A stretch of 64,000 bases of DNA, taken from the NCBI GenBank assembly GCA_964583765.1, contig CAZOWW010000008.1, positions 1 to 64,000 of the forward strand, read 5' to 3'. Of this stretch, positions 17,434 to 25,025 are shown one piece after another. This stretch comes from CAZOWW01 sp964583765. GTDB lineage: Bacteria; Actinomycetota; Actinomycetes; Actinomycetales; Kineosporiaceae. The position numbers and the translations under genes were made by a program. Position 1 is the stretch's first letter. The number at the start of each line of letters is the position of its first letter. The notes under the pieces are model-generated. The model searched no databases and was not told the origin of the DNA. It saw nothing but the letters and a program-made list of their open reading frames with translations.

Positions 17434-18114
17434 ATGAGGAGCATCAACTGGTCGGAGGTTATCGCCGGTTTCTGCCTAGGCCTCCTGCCTCTACTCACCC
17501 GACAGGTATATATACTCTGGCGGTATTCTCGACTTCCGAGTCGCAAGAAGTTCCTAGGCACTTTCTGGCAGTACCATAGAAGCACGAGCGGGCACGGTCA
17601 AATCTACGAGGGCCGCTACGTCATTCGATATTCCCTCTTAACGGCTCGCCTCATAGTCAAGGGTGACGAGGCCCTAGATTCGGGGGGCTCCCAGTCGCAT
17701 ATTCGATATCACGGAAGCATCTCCAAACGCGAAGGAATGGTGCGCTACTTCACACTGAAGGATTCCGCCTCACATGAACAGATGTCCTGGTGTTTGGTCG
17801 ATCCATTTCATGATCCATTCGAGAAGACCCTCGGCTTGTATCTCTCCCTCGACATACAGGGGCTACCAGCTGCCGGAGGAATGATTCTCAGTCGAAGGCG
17901 GTTATCATCCGAGTGGGTCGAGTCACATATCGACGACCATGTCCTTCGGGTGCGAGCGCTAGTCGGGGAGGAGACTATCGGAGAATCTCTCGTAATTCCA
18001 TCCCGGACACGCGCAGGATTCGCGCATGCCCCAGGGTCCACACCGGATTCGGACCCGGGATTCGACTCTGTCGCCAACGCCGCGGACGACGGTTCCACCG
18101 AGCCCCGGCACTAG
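17434..18114 (+). CDS. Membrane-anchored beta-rich protein, Cap15-like sensor candidate
   Basis: A 226-residue protein from ATG 17434 (AAGGAG 11 bases upstream). A single N-terminal membrane segment (EVIAGFCLGLLPLLTRQVYI) is followed by a short basic linker and a chain of predicted strands: GTFWQYHR, IYEGRYVIRYSLLTARLIV, HIRYHGSIS, MVRYFTLKD, MSWCLVDPF, LGLYLSLDIQG and MILSRRRLS. The arrangement of membrane anchor plus one small beta-barrel ending in G-x-(hydrophobic)-LSR resembles CBASS Cap15 effectors, which bind cyclic nucleotides and disrupt the inner membrane. No nucleotidyltransferase gene is nearby, so the resemblance is only a hypothesis. The C-terminal 40 residues are disordered. Confidence 0.55.
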   Translation: MRSINWSEVIAGFCLGLLPLLTRQVYILWRYSRLPSRKKFLGTFWQYHRSTSGHGQIYEGRYVIRYSLLTARLIVKGDEALDSGGSQSHIRYHGSISKREGMVRYFTLKDSASHEQMSWCLVDPFHDPFEKTLGLYLSLDIQGLPAAGGMILSRRRLSSEWVESHIDDHVLRVRALVGEETIGESLVIPSRTRAGFAHAPGSTPDSDPGFDSVANAADDGSTEPRH

Positions 18115-18235
18115 TGCTCTCATTCGGTGCGGTCGAGCTACAGTGGACTGATCCTCGTATATCCCTGGCTTTCCTGCCGGGTAGAACCATGACCCACTGA
18201 ATGGGACGAACGATTTCCAAGAACTGGAGGAGGCT

Positions 18236-19051
18236 GTGAGTGAGATTTATCCACCCTGGACCATTGAGGTCGTAGAGGGCGTATCCGATGTACTCGGCGA
18301 GACCTCAACGGGACTCAGCGGTCAACAAATCGGTCAACTTCTTGCCGAGTTGAACATCTCCGACCCGTTCCCTGGACACACCAAGCGTACTCGGCTCCGC
18401 CATGCCCTCGCAGAAAGGCAGCGACTCGACAGGTCTGCAAATTGCGTAATCGCTTTCATTACAAGAGCGATGGCACCTGTTCGCTACCGTGATGAACCCG
18501 ACTTAAGAACCTTGCGCCAGGACGCTTTGAATGAGGTCCTCGTCTTCGCTGGGGTGAGAGTTGGAGATGACGGGAGGATTTATCGGGGTCCGCAAGCCTC
18601 AACCCTCAGCGAAGCGGCTCACCAGGCGAGCAGTTTGCGTTCCGAACTTCGCCGACGAGGTACGCATCCCGACGTTCTACGATATTGCACGATCGAGCTT
18701 CTCCAGAGGAACTGCTTTCACGCAATGCTCGAAGCCACCAAGAGTATCTTCGACAAGATCCGCGCCCGCACTGGCGTCTCCGGCGATGGCGCCCCACTCA
18801 TAGACGCGACTATAGCTCTTGGCAGGACCGGCGTGCCACGGCTGGCAATCAATTCGCTTCAGACTCAGACAGAAAGGGACGAGCAAACAGGACTGGCCAA
18901 CATAATCAAGGGACTATCCGGGATGTTCCGGAACCCCGTAGCTCACGATCCTCGCCTACATCGTCACGTTACAGACGACGAGTTACTAGAGGTCTTGACC
19001 ACCTTATCAATGATCCATCGTCGTTTGGATGGCGCGACCCTGCTTCCTTGA
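18236..19051 (+). CDS. TIGR02391 (Ymh-type) family protein
   Basis: A 271-residue protein from GTG 18236 with GGAGG upstream. The N-terminal part (about 1-110) has a winged-helix-like segment (GLSGQQIGQLLAELNI). The C-terminal domain carries the family signature: DALNEVLVFAGVRV, then a helical block (CFHAMLEATKSIFDKIR), APLIDATIALG, LAINSLQTQTERDEQTGLAN, GMFRNPVAHDPR and LLEVLTTLSMIHRRLD. TIGR02391 proteins are found near restriction and other defence genes, and the FRNPxAH motif recalls HEPN-like folds, but their activity is not established. GC content is low for the element. Confidence 0.75.
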   Translation: MSEIYPPWTIEVVEGVSDVLGETSTGLSGQQIGQLLAELNISDPFPGHTKRTRLRHALAERQRLDRSANCVIAFITRAMAPVRYRDEPDLRTLRQDALNEVLVFAGVRVGDDGRIYRGPQASTLSEAAHQASSLRSELRRRGTHPDVLRYCTIELLQRNCFHAMLEATKSIFDKIRARTGVSGDGAPLIDATIALGRTGVPRLAINSLQTQTERDEQTGLANIIKGLSGMFRNPVAHDPRLHRHVTDDELLEVLTTLSMIHRRLDGATLLP

Positions 19052-19475
19052 CCCTTTCCCCGTACACCAGTGTGCAGTATAGCACTAATCGGAGAATGGA
19101 GCTCCCGGTACATCAACCAAAGTCCCGAGTGAAATCCGACTCCTGCGGGGCCCTTGAGGATGAGCCGGGGACGGTTCAGAGCACACGCCACGGTGCGGCT
19201 TCTTTTCAGACTCCTCCTCGAAGTGCACGCTCTGCCCACTCAGGGCCGCACCGCAAAGCAGGAGATCCGATTTCGTCGTCTACGCTCGGTCCCAGTCCTG
19301 ACCAGGACGTCGATCCCGAAGGCGAAGAGACCGGTCATTGGCGTGACGATCACAGCCTCGACCTGCCAAGCGCTTGGCCGGTAGATCATTCCCCGGCCGC
19401 TCGGCGCACGCTCCCAGCGGGCGTCGGCCCTCGACTCCATGTCCTCGACGACCGGTCATCGATCCACGAGGTCCG
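19052..19475. other. Junction between low-GC island and asparaginase group
   Basis: The 424-bp stretch contains one weakly coding-like minus-strand frame (see 19240-19440). Otherwise no gene or repeat is seen. GC content rises from left to right, consistent with an acquisition boundary. Confidence 0.35.
19240..19440 (-). CDS. Possible small protein or gene remnant
   Basis: A 66-residue frame starts at ATG 19440, 35 bases after the PPC-domain gene ends, on the same strand. VEAVIVTPMTGLFAFGIDVL looks like real hydrophobic protein sequence, while the ends are Arg-rich. No ribosome-binding site of note and no family. Confidence 0.25.
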   Translation of the reverse strand: MESRADARWERAPSGRGMIYRPSAWQVEAVIVTPMTGLFAFGIDVLVRTGTERRRRNRISCFAVRP

Positions 19476-19937
19476 CTACGCCCCGAACGTCAACGTCGGC
19501 ACGGCGAACAGCTCGGGGCTATTCGGGCGGGTCATGACCGGGGAGGTCACCTCGACGATGAGCATCTCCACGAGGAACTGGACCCGCGCACTCAGCAGGT
19601 GGCTCGTGTGGGCGGTGGCCGACCGGGCCTTCTCCCCCAGCGTCGTGTGGATGTGCGGCAGCACCTTACCTGTCTCTGGGTCGTAGGCGAGCGTGCCGCC
19701 GCCCAGGGCCTCGACACCGGTCAGATGGACCTTGCTCCAGATCGGGGCCTCAGGGTTCTCGACCTTCTCGCAGGCCCCCACGATCTCCGCCTCAGCGAAC
19801 CCAGCGATGAACAGGGGAATGTACCCGTGCCGCACGCCGTTCTGCTCGCAGAACGCGGCCAGGGTCGGGAAGAAGTCCTCACCATGGTCGAAATTCACGC
19901 CGAAGGTCCGGCCGATGGTCAGCTCGTGGCTGCGCAC
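19476..19937 (-). CDS. PPC (DUF296) domain protein
   Basis: A 153-residue stand-alone PPC domain: ELTIGRTFGVNFDHGEDFFPTL, NGVRHGYIPLFIAGF, HLTGVEALGGGTLAYD and VLPHIHTTLG, which contains the conserved metal-binding-like His pair. The family is shared by plant AT-hook nuclear proteins and many bacterial proteins of unknown activity; bacterial members form trimers. There is no AT-hook here. It lies 76 bases downstream of the asparaginase on the same strand, so both probably share a transcript. Confidence 0.8.
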   Translation of the reverse strand: MRSHELTIGRTFGVNFDHGEDFFPTLAAFCEQNGVRHGYIPLFIAGFAEAEIVGACEKVENPEAPIWSKVHLTGVEALGGGTLAYDPETGKVLPHIHTTLGEKARSATAHTSHLLSARVQFLVEMLIVEVTSPVMTRPNSPELFAVPTLTFGA

Positions 19938-20013
19938 AGGTGTCCTCTCTCGCTCGCGTCTCTGTCACCCGATCCTCCCGCGAATCCCCGCCGGGCGATC
20001 CCCGAAGTCTCGC

Positions 20014-21003
20014 TCACGCGTTCCCCAGCTCAGCGAGGCGCCGTCGGATTACCTCACGGTCCAGGCCGGCCATGAGCAGCACGTGCAGCAGGATCCGGGC
20101 CTTGAGCGGGTCCAGGGTCCCGGCGGAGATGAGCCCACGCCCGAGCAGGTCAGACTCCGACCCGGGGAACCCGTAGGTGCCCGTGAGCACCGGCCCCGAG
20201 CCCGTCCGAGACGCCAGGATGACCGGAAGCCGGCCGGCGAGCTCGGTGAGCACTTCCACACACGCCGCCGGGGCATGCCCCACCCCGAAGCCGGCGACCA
20301 CCAGGCCGTCGACTTGACCGCCGGCGGCCTTCAGCACGGCGCCGTCGTCGCCCAGGACCAGGGTGACCAGGCCGGTCCGCACCGCCAAGTCCAGCTCGTC
20401 CGCCGGCAGCGCCGGCCACCGCTCCGGCCGGGACCAGAACCGCACCCGGTCCTCGGCCACGAAGCCGATCGGCCCCGGGTAGGAGCCGAAGGCCGTCGGA
20501 CTCGACGAATGCGTCTTGCGTACCCGGCGCGCGGCGTGGATCTCCTCGCCGAACACCACCACGCAGCCGCTCCCCGGGGACTGCCCGGCCGCCGCCACTC
20601 GCACCGCGGCGAGCAGGTTCGCCGGCCCGTCAGCCCCGGCCATGCTCGGGTTGCGCATCGCCCCAGTGACCACCACCGGCCGCTCGTCCCGATGCAGCAG
20701 GTCGAGCACGAAGGCCGTCTCCTCGATCGTGTCTGTGCCCTGCGTGACGACCACGCCGTCGACGTCCAGCCCTTCGATCAGCTTGACCAGGGCCACGAGG
20801 TCGGCGAAGCCAAGCGAGGCCCCGGGCAGCTGCCGGAAGTTGTGCACCTCCAGCGGGATCCCGGTCTCCGCAAGACCCGGCACCGCGGCCACCAGGTCCT
20901 CAGCCGCCAGCGTCGGGGTGACGGCGTTGCCGTCCTGGCTGGTCATCGCGATGGTGCCACCAAGCGTGATCACCGCGACCCGGCCGGCCCCCGGCGTGCT
21001 CAT
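20014..21003 (-). CDS. ansA: L-asparaginase (type I/II family)
   Basis: A 329-residue protein starting at ATG 21003. The family motifs are intact: ITLGGTIAMTS with nucleophilic T17, and VVVTQGTDTIEETAFVLDLL with the second Thr-Asp pair. GAMRNPSMAGADGPANLLAA completes the active-site region with its Ser/Asp. No signal peptide, so a cytoplasmic enzyme hydrolysing asparagine to aspartate and ammonia is expected. Length is normal (about 330). It sits 33 bases after the XRE regulator gene and before the PPC gene. Finding it on an integrative element is unusual; it may be metabolic cargo or serve the regulator. Confidence 0.9.
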   Translation of the reverse strand: MSTPGAGRVAVITLGGTIAMTSQDGNAVTPTLAAEDLVAAVPGLAETGIPLEVHNFRQLPGASLGFADLVALVKLIEGLDVDGVVVTQGTDTIEETAFVLDLLHRDERPVVVTGAMRNPSMAGADGPANLLAAVRVAAAGQSPGSGCVVVFGEEIHAARRVRKTHSSSPTAFGSYPGPIGFVAEDRVRFWSRPERWPALPADELDLAVRTGLVTLVLGDDGAVLKAAGGQVDGLVVAGFGVGHAPAACVEVLTELAGRLPVILASRTGSGPVLTGTYGFPGSESDLLGRGLISAGTLDPLKARILLHVLLMAGLDREVIRRRLAELGNA

Positions 21004-21036
21004 GCGTGAGTCCTCTCCTCGCCCATCAGCCCGAGG

Positions 21037-22722
21037 CTAACTGCTCACGCAGAACGTGCCCACATAGGAGCAAGCCGCATCTATCCCCGCCGTGGACAGC
21101 AGCCGGCTCCGGGGCTGGATCAGGCCGGCGGCACCGACCACCCCCAGCGCGGCGCACCGCTCGACCAGCCATGACCAGGGAAGATCCAGGTAGCCGGCCA
21201 ACGCCCGCAGCCGGCCCTCCGCCGTCCGCGCCTCGATCAGCGAGTGAGCACCCACCTCCTGGGCGACCGAGGTGAACTCCCGCACCACCGAGGACCGCGA
21301 CGTCACGTCCACATGCCACATCCCGTCACCCCGAACCCAGTTCGCAATGATCGCCTCCTGGTTCGGCGCGACCACGAACCCCTCCACGGCCTCATACGCG
21401 GCATCCGTCGTCACCTGCGCCCGGATGCCCAAGGCCTCCATCAGCGCCACCGCCAGGAAGAACAGGATCCGCTCGTGGCGCGGGGACGTCCGCACGACGT
21501 CCTCCGGCACGCAGAAGGTCCGCGGCGTCGCCCCGCCCAGCGTGCTCGTCGTCGAACGCAGGTACGGGTACTTGTGGTCGAAGACCAGCCACGCGCTGGC
21601 CTCCTCGCCCCGCTGCTCGCGCGTCCAGAACGCCGGCAGCGCCGGCAGGTCCGGGAGCGCCTTGAGGATGTGCCGGGCGCAGAAGTCCGACCCGAGCCAC
21701 ATGTGCGCGATCGCGTTCAGGCCCGGCGCCGCCTCCCGGCTGACTGCCGAGCTGGACAGCCGCTCGTAGGCGCTGAGGTCCGCGCGGGTCTCGGCGAGGT
21801 TCTGGTCGTCGTCCTGCAGGCCGTCGTCGTAGTTCGCGACCGCCCACAGGATCCCGTAGGTCAGGTCATCCAGCAGGTAGGCCTCCGGCACGGCCAGCGA
21901 CCGCCCCCGCAAAGGGCCGGCACCAGCACCGCGCTCCCGGGCACCGCGCCCGTCCATCACGTAGTACCGAGCCTGTTCGCCGTCCTCGACCGCGCCAACC
22001 AGCAGGGATCGCTCCGGGCGGGACAGCACCTCGCCCAGGCGCCGGGAGTCCGGCACCTCCATGACCGCCCGGCCGTCCTCGATCCGCGCCGGGTGCAGCT
22101 GCAGGAGCGCCCGCGAGCCCATCATCGAGGTGCCACCGGGCAGGAGCGCGTTCCAATCGACGCCGAAGTCGGGCACCGGGCGGGACAGCTTGAGGTCCGG
22201 CCAGGTGCCGCCCACAGCGGTGAGGAAGCCGAACGGATCGTCAGCCGCAGCGGCGTCCGCCACGACACTCGCCTGTCTCCCCGGGCCGACCCCACGCGCA
22301 CCGAGCACCGCACTGATCCCGCCGACGAGGAACGACCGCCGCCCGATGTCAGCCCACATGGTGCCCTCCTCGTCGACCCGCAGATTCATGGTGCCCGCGG
22401 CGAGGGCCTCGTAGACGGCTTGGACGGAACTGTCCACATGGAGATCGGAATTGCTCGACTGCTGGCGATAGGTCTCGATCAAGGGCCAGATCCGCAGGAG
22501 GCTGCCACCGGCACCCAGCGTGACGTCGCACGCCTCCACCAGTTCACGGGTGGGCAGGCGTTCCGCCTTCTCCACCCTGCTCAGCAGGTCTCCGCTGACG
22601 AATACCCGGGCTCCGAGGGCGTCCTGGGACAGGCCCCTTGACTCCCGCCAGTGACGGAGTTCGGCCCCGAGGTAGTGCAGCGGCGACTCACCCGGCGTCA
22701 GCGGACGCGGTCGTTGAGCCAC
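21037..22722 (-). CDS. XRE-family regulator with large C-terminal domain
   Basis: A 561-residue protein. The GTG at 22722 is preferred because it follows the operator-like palindrome and precedes the HTH (LGAELRHWRESRGLSQDALG, residues about 18-75). The middle has a twin-arginine-like RRSFLVGGISAVLGARG segment, also seen in other long actinobacterial XRE regulators. The C-terminal 300 residues contain PEAYLLDDLTYGILWAVANYDDGL and FFLAVALMEALGIRAQVTTD; I cannot assign a catalytic function. This architecture is common near actinobacterial plasmid and integrative-element transfer genes. It leads the asparaginase-PPC group. Confidence 0.75.
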   Translation of the reverse strand: MAQRPRPLTPGESPLHYLGAELRHWRESRGLSQDALGARVFVSGDLLSRVEKAERLPTRELVEACDVTLGAGGSLLRIWPLIETYRQQSSNSDLHVDSSVQAVYEALAAGTMNLRVDEEGTMWADIGRRSFLVGGISAVLGARGVGPGRQASVVADAAAADDPFGFLTAVGGTWPDLKLSRPVPDFGVDWNALLPGGTSMMGSRALLQLHPARIEDGRAVMEVPDSRRLGEVLSRPERSLLVGAVEDGEQARYYVMDGRGARERGAGAGPLRGRSLAVPEAYLLDDLTYGILWAVANYDDGLQDDDQNLAETRADLSAYERLSSSAVSREAAPGLNAIAHMWLGSDFCARHILKALPDLPALPAFWTREQRGEEASAWLVFDHKYPYLRSTTSTLGGATPRTFCVPEDVVRTSPRHERILFFLAVALMEALGIRAQVTTDAAYEAVEGFVVAPNQEAIIANWVRGDGMWHVDVTSRSSVVREFTSVAQEVGAHSLIEARTAEGRLRALAGYLDLPWSWLVERCAALGVVGAAGLIQPRSRLLSTAGIDAACSYVGTFCVSS

Positions 22723-22736
22723 GATCCCCCACTCCC

Positions 22737-22774
22737 ATGTGGACAGCCCAGGGGGAGCTTCCCCCTGTCCACAT
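22737..22774. promoter_or_regulatory. Long palindrome upstream of the XRE regulator
   Basis: ATGTGGACAG (22737-22746) and CTGTCCACAT (22765-22774) are perfect complements, with a further near-palindromic G-run/C-run core between them. It lies 15 bp upstream of the XRE start and is a good candidate autoregulatory operator. Confidence 0.55.
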
Positions 22775-22958
22775 GCACCCCATCGTCTTTCTCGGTCCAA
22801 AGCGCGTCAATGGAGACATGACGAAGCAACCGGGACGGACGTTCCGAAGCGCACCTGCCGTGACAGCGGTGGGACTCTCCGCGATGCCCGCGACGGGAGC
22901 CAGCGGGACGACGAGGCACCCCGCTCCCCCAGCACCGGCCCCGCACCGGGCGCGGGGC

Positions 22959-23375
22959 TCACGCCTCGCCGGCGGAGTCCTCCGGCAGCCGGGCCAGGAC
23001 GTGCGCGACCGCTTCGCTCACGCTGGCGAGCTCCTGCTGGGTGTGGTGCAGGCGCCCCTGGAGCCGGGTCAACTCCTCGCGCAGGGACGGCGCACCCTCG
23101 GACGGCGAGCGGACGAACGCCCCGCTTCCGTGCCGGATCTCGACAAGCCCCTCGCTGGCCAGGATCCGGACGGCCGACTGTGCGGTGTTGACCGCGACGT
23201 CATGGTCGGCGGCGAGCTGGCGGTACGAGGGCAACTGGTCGCCAGGGCCGTACTCCCCCGCCGCGATCAGTTCCCGCAGCGCAGCAGCCACCTTCCTGCT
23301 CGCCAGACGGTCGTCGGCCTCGCTCGTCACCGCATCACCCGGTTCTGCCCGGACAGGGGTTGCCCCATGTCCCAT
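22959..23375 (-). CDS. GntR-family transcriptional regulator (transfer regulator)
   Basis: A 138-residue protein from GTG/ATG near 23375; GTG 23327-23330 is a plausible internal start giving about 123 residues. ASRKVAAALRELIAAGEYGPGDQLPSYRQLAADHDVAVNT is the GntR winged HTH. The short C-terminal helix (LREELTRLQGRLHHTQQELA) is probably a dimerising coiled coil, and there is no effector domain. KorSA of pSAM2 and related transfer repressors have this form. Two palindromes directly upstream (23385-23420) are probable operators, shared with the divergent transfer genes. Confidence 0.8.
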   Translation of the reverse strand: MGHGATPVRAEPGDAVTSEADDRLASRKVAAALRELIAAGEYGPGDQLPSYRQLAADHDVAVNTAQSAVRILASEGLVEIRHGSGAFVRSPSEGAPSLREELTRLQGRLHHTQQELASVSEAVAHVLARLPEDSAGEA

Positions 23376-23384
23376 CCATGACTT

Positions 23385-23420
23385 ACTGTCTTAAGACAGT
23401 CCACAGAGTCTCAAGACTCT
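23385..23420. promoter_or_regulatory. Two palindromic GntR operators, centres 20 bp apart
   Basis: ACTGTCTTAAGACAGT (23385-23400) and AGAGTCTCAAGACTCT (23405-23420) are both perfect 16-bp palindromes sharing GTCT-(T/C)-A-AGAC. Their centres are exactly two helical turns apart, between the gntR gene and the divergent small ORFs. GntR dimers recognise this type of GT-N-AC site. Confidence 0.75.
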
Positions 23421-23502
23421 TGACCGTTACTTCGCGTCTCGGCGGGTGCTGGAACACCCGCCGAGACCAGACGCACCGAGAGAACCCGGAGAGGAACCAA
23501 CG

Positions 23503-23598
23503 ATGCAGATCAAGGGTATCCGCGCACCCTCGCGCGAGCAGGTCGCTCTCGTCCCCGGCAGCGCGCGACCCTGCCGCCTTCCGGTGGCGCAGTCGTGA
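23503..23598 (+). CDS. 31-residue leader-like small protein
   Basis: ATG 23503 (GGAGAGGAA about seven bases upstream) encodes MQIKGIRAPSREQVALVPGS and 11 further residues. Its stop overlaps the next start (GTGA). Very short proteins preceding spread/transfer genes are usual in actinobacterial plasmids. No domain. Confidence 0.5.
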   Translation: MQIKGIRAPSREQVALVPGSARPCRLPVAQS

Positions 23599-23741
23599 TC
23601 GCCCCGTGCGTGGCCCCGCCTGAGTACCAGCCGAGCACGGTTCTCCACCACGCGACCTGCCGCCGTCCCGGGACCGAGTCGACGTCGGCCAGTGCTCCCT
23701 GCCCCGGCTGCGGCCAACACCGCTCGCCCCGGGCGCGGTGA
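23595..23741 (+). CDS. 48-residue Cys-rich small protein
   Basis: GTG 23595 overlaps the preceding stop by four bases. The product has four Cys (CVAPPE, TCRRPG, APCPGCGQH), giving a CPGC knuckle that could bind zinc. Position and coupling suggest a small regulator or transfer accessory protein. No named family. Confidence 0.5.
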   Translation: MIAPCVAPPEYQPSTVLHHATCRRPGTESTSASAPCPGCGQHRSPRAR

Positions 23742-23923
23742 CCACCCGCTCCGACCAGCGCGGCCTTCGCCGTCCCCGGTCGAGCCAACCGCCGGCCCGG
23801 TAGCCGCCAACCACACCCGGAACCGGAACTGAATGCAGAGGACCCGCCAAGGGCCGCTGTCGGCATGCCCGCCCGCAGCTCAGCGGCCAGCCAGCCGGTC
23901 GGTCCGAGACCAGACAGCCGGCC

Positions 23924-23979
23924 CGAGCACCGAGCACCGAGCACCGAGCACCGAGCACCGAGCACCGAGCACCGAGCAC
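23924..23979. repeat. Eight tandem copies of CGAGCAC
   Basis: Exact 7-bp unit repeated eight times without interruption, in the non-coding gap between the small Cys-rich ORF and the gene at 24112. A non-codon period in non-coding DNA suggests a slippage-prone tract. Confidence 0.85.
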
Positions 23980-24026
23980 CACCAGATCACGGTCCGGACC
24001 GCGCAACCAGCACGGAGCGCGGCGAC

Positions 24027-24093
24027 GGTCCCGCCCCGGGGCGCAATCCCGGCCGGGACCGGTGAGCACACGCACCCAACGGAGATGGAGAGG
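24027..24093 (+). repeat. Structured leader repeat, copy 1
   Basis: This 67-bp segment is closely similar to 24950-25019. Both begin with a stem of the form GGTCCC...GGGACC around GGGGCGCAATCCC, followed by GGTGAG-n-ACACGCAC-n-CAACGGAGATGGAGAG. The stem base pairs are kept although sequence differs. Each copy ends at the ribosome-binding region of the following gene (24112 here). Confidence 0.7.
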
Positions 24094-24111
24094 GGACAGG
24101 GGTGGCCAGCC

Positions 24112-24606
24112 ATGAACTGGAGGCAACTCACCTGGCCAGCACGAGCGGCAGCGACGACGGGGACGGACGGAGTGTGCGAGACGCACAGCGTCTACCCCGG
24201 CGGTCACGGCGGATGTCCCCGCTGTGGCGCCGGAACCGTCGACGCAGGCCGGGCGGACTCGACGAGCAGCACCGGAACGGGTGAAGGAACGGCCCGCTGG
24301 TGGGACACCCAGGCCGCGGCCTGGGAACGGATCACCGCAGCTGCCGATCCCGCCCACCGCACCGCGGCCGCCGACCTCGCGGCCGAGGCACGGATGACCG
24401 CCGCTCTGTACCGCGGCGACCAGGTGCCTCAGCACGAGCGGGAGACCAGCACCACCGCCCTCCACGAGCGGGGGACGGCCACGAACACAGCTCACGAGAA
24501 CGCCAACGTCGGCCGCCAGGTCGACGACACCGCAACCGAGGACCACCCAGCGCGAGAGGCAAGGGCACAGGCCGACGACGACGTCGACGAATGGGCTTGG
24601 CCTTGA
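24112..24606 (+). CDS. Hypothetical acidic protein of the transfer region
   Basis: A 164-residue protein from ATG 24112 (AGGGG nine bases upstream). The N-terminal part has CETHSVYPGGHGGCPRCGAG, a likely zinc site of three Cys plus His. The remainder is Ala/Thr/Glu-rich and helical (WDTQAAAWERITAAADPAH, AADLAAEARMTAALYRGDQ), ending in an Asp cluster and DEWAWP. No family recognised. It follows leader copy 1, which pairs it with the coupling-protein gene behind copy 2. Confidence 0.5.
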   Translation: MNWRQLTWPARAAATTGTDGVCETHSVYPGGHGGCPRCGAGTVDAGRADSTSSTGTGEGTARWWDTQAAAWERITAAADPAHRTAAADLAAEARMTAALYRGDQVPQHERETSTTALHERGTATNTAHENANVGRQVDDTATEDHPAREARAQADDDVDEWAWP

Positions 24607-24624
24607 TCCGACCGGACAGAACGC

Positions 24625-24890
24625 GACAACACGAGACACGGACGAGACCTCGACGAGACCTGGCGAAGCCAGGAAGAGACCCGCCCGAGACAACGCGAGA
24701 CCCCGACGAGACGGACACGAGACCGGCCGAGGCCCAGACGCAACAGCAAGAGATCCGGACGAGACGAGCCGGCCCCCCACGAGACCTCGCCGCGACACGG
24801 CGGGTCCGAGACGAGACATCGCGGGACCCAGAAGAGACCTGCACGAGACAACGCGAGACACGCACGGCACATCGACGAGACAGCACGACC
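24625..24890. repeat. GAGAC-rich direct repeat region
   Basis: At least 16 occurrences of GAGAC on the plus strand, mostly as ACGAGAC or GACGAGAC with spacers of 1-20 bases; CGAGACAACGCGAGAC occurs twice. It fills the non-coding gap before the coupling-protein gene and is strongly purine-biased on one strand. Possible origin of transfer, iteron array or RNA element. Confidence 0.6.
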
Positions 24891-24949
24891 CAGCGCGCAC
24901 GGCCCGACCAGCGGCGCCATGCGCAGCACCCAGCGCCCCCAGCGCTGGT

Positions 24950-25019
24950 GGTCCCCGCCCGGGGCGCAATCCCGGGCGGGGACCGGTGAGGACACGCACT
25001 CAACGGAGATGGAGAGAGG
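24950..25019 (+). repeat. Structured leader repeat, copy 2
   Basis: Second copy of the 24027-24093 segment. The stem here is a perfect 11 bp (GGTCCCCGCCC with GGGCGGGGACC). It ends in GGAGAGAGG, which serves as ribosome-binding site for GTG 25026. Confidence 0.7.
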
Positions 25020-25025
25020 TTCCTC

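Noticed and set aside
17434..18114. Assignment as a complete CBASS system
   Set aside because: No CD-NTase, Cap2/Cap3 or other CBASS gene is present, so only resemblance of one protein can be claimed.
23924..23979. CRISPR-like array
   Set aside because: The repeats are 7 bp, contiguous and have no spacers.
24625..24890. CRISPR-like array in the GAGAC region
   Set aside because: Motifs of 5-8 bp with irregular short spacers; no cas genes anywhere in the window.
24300..24989. Plus-strand open frame across the GAGAC tract
   Set aside because: Composition is Arg/Asp/Thr low-complexity from the repeats themselves; no start signal or conserved block.
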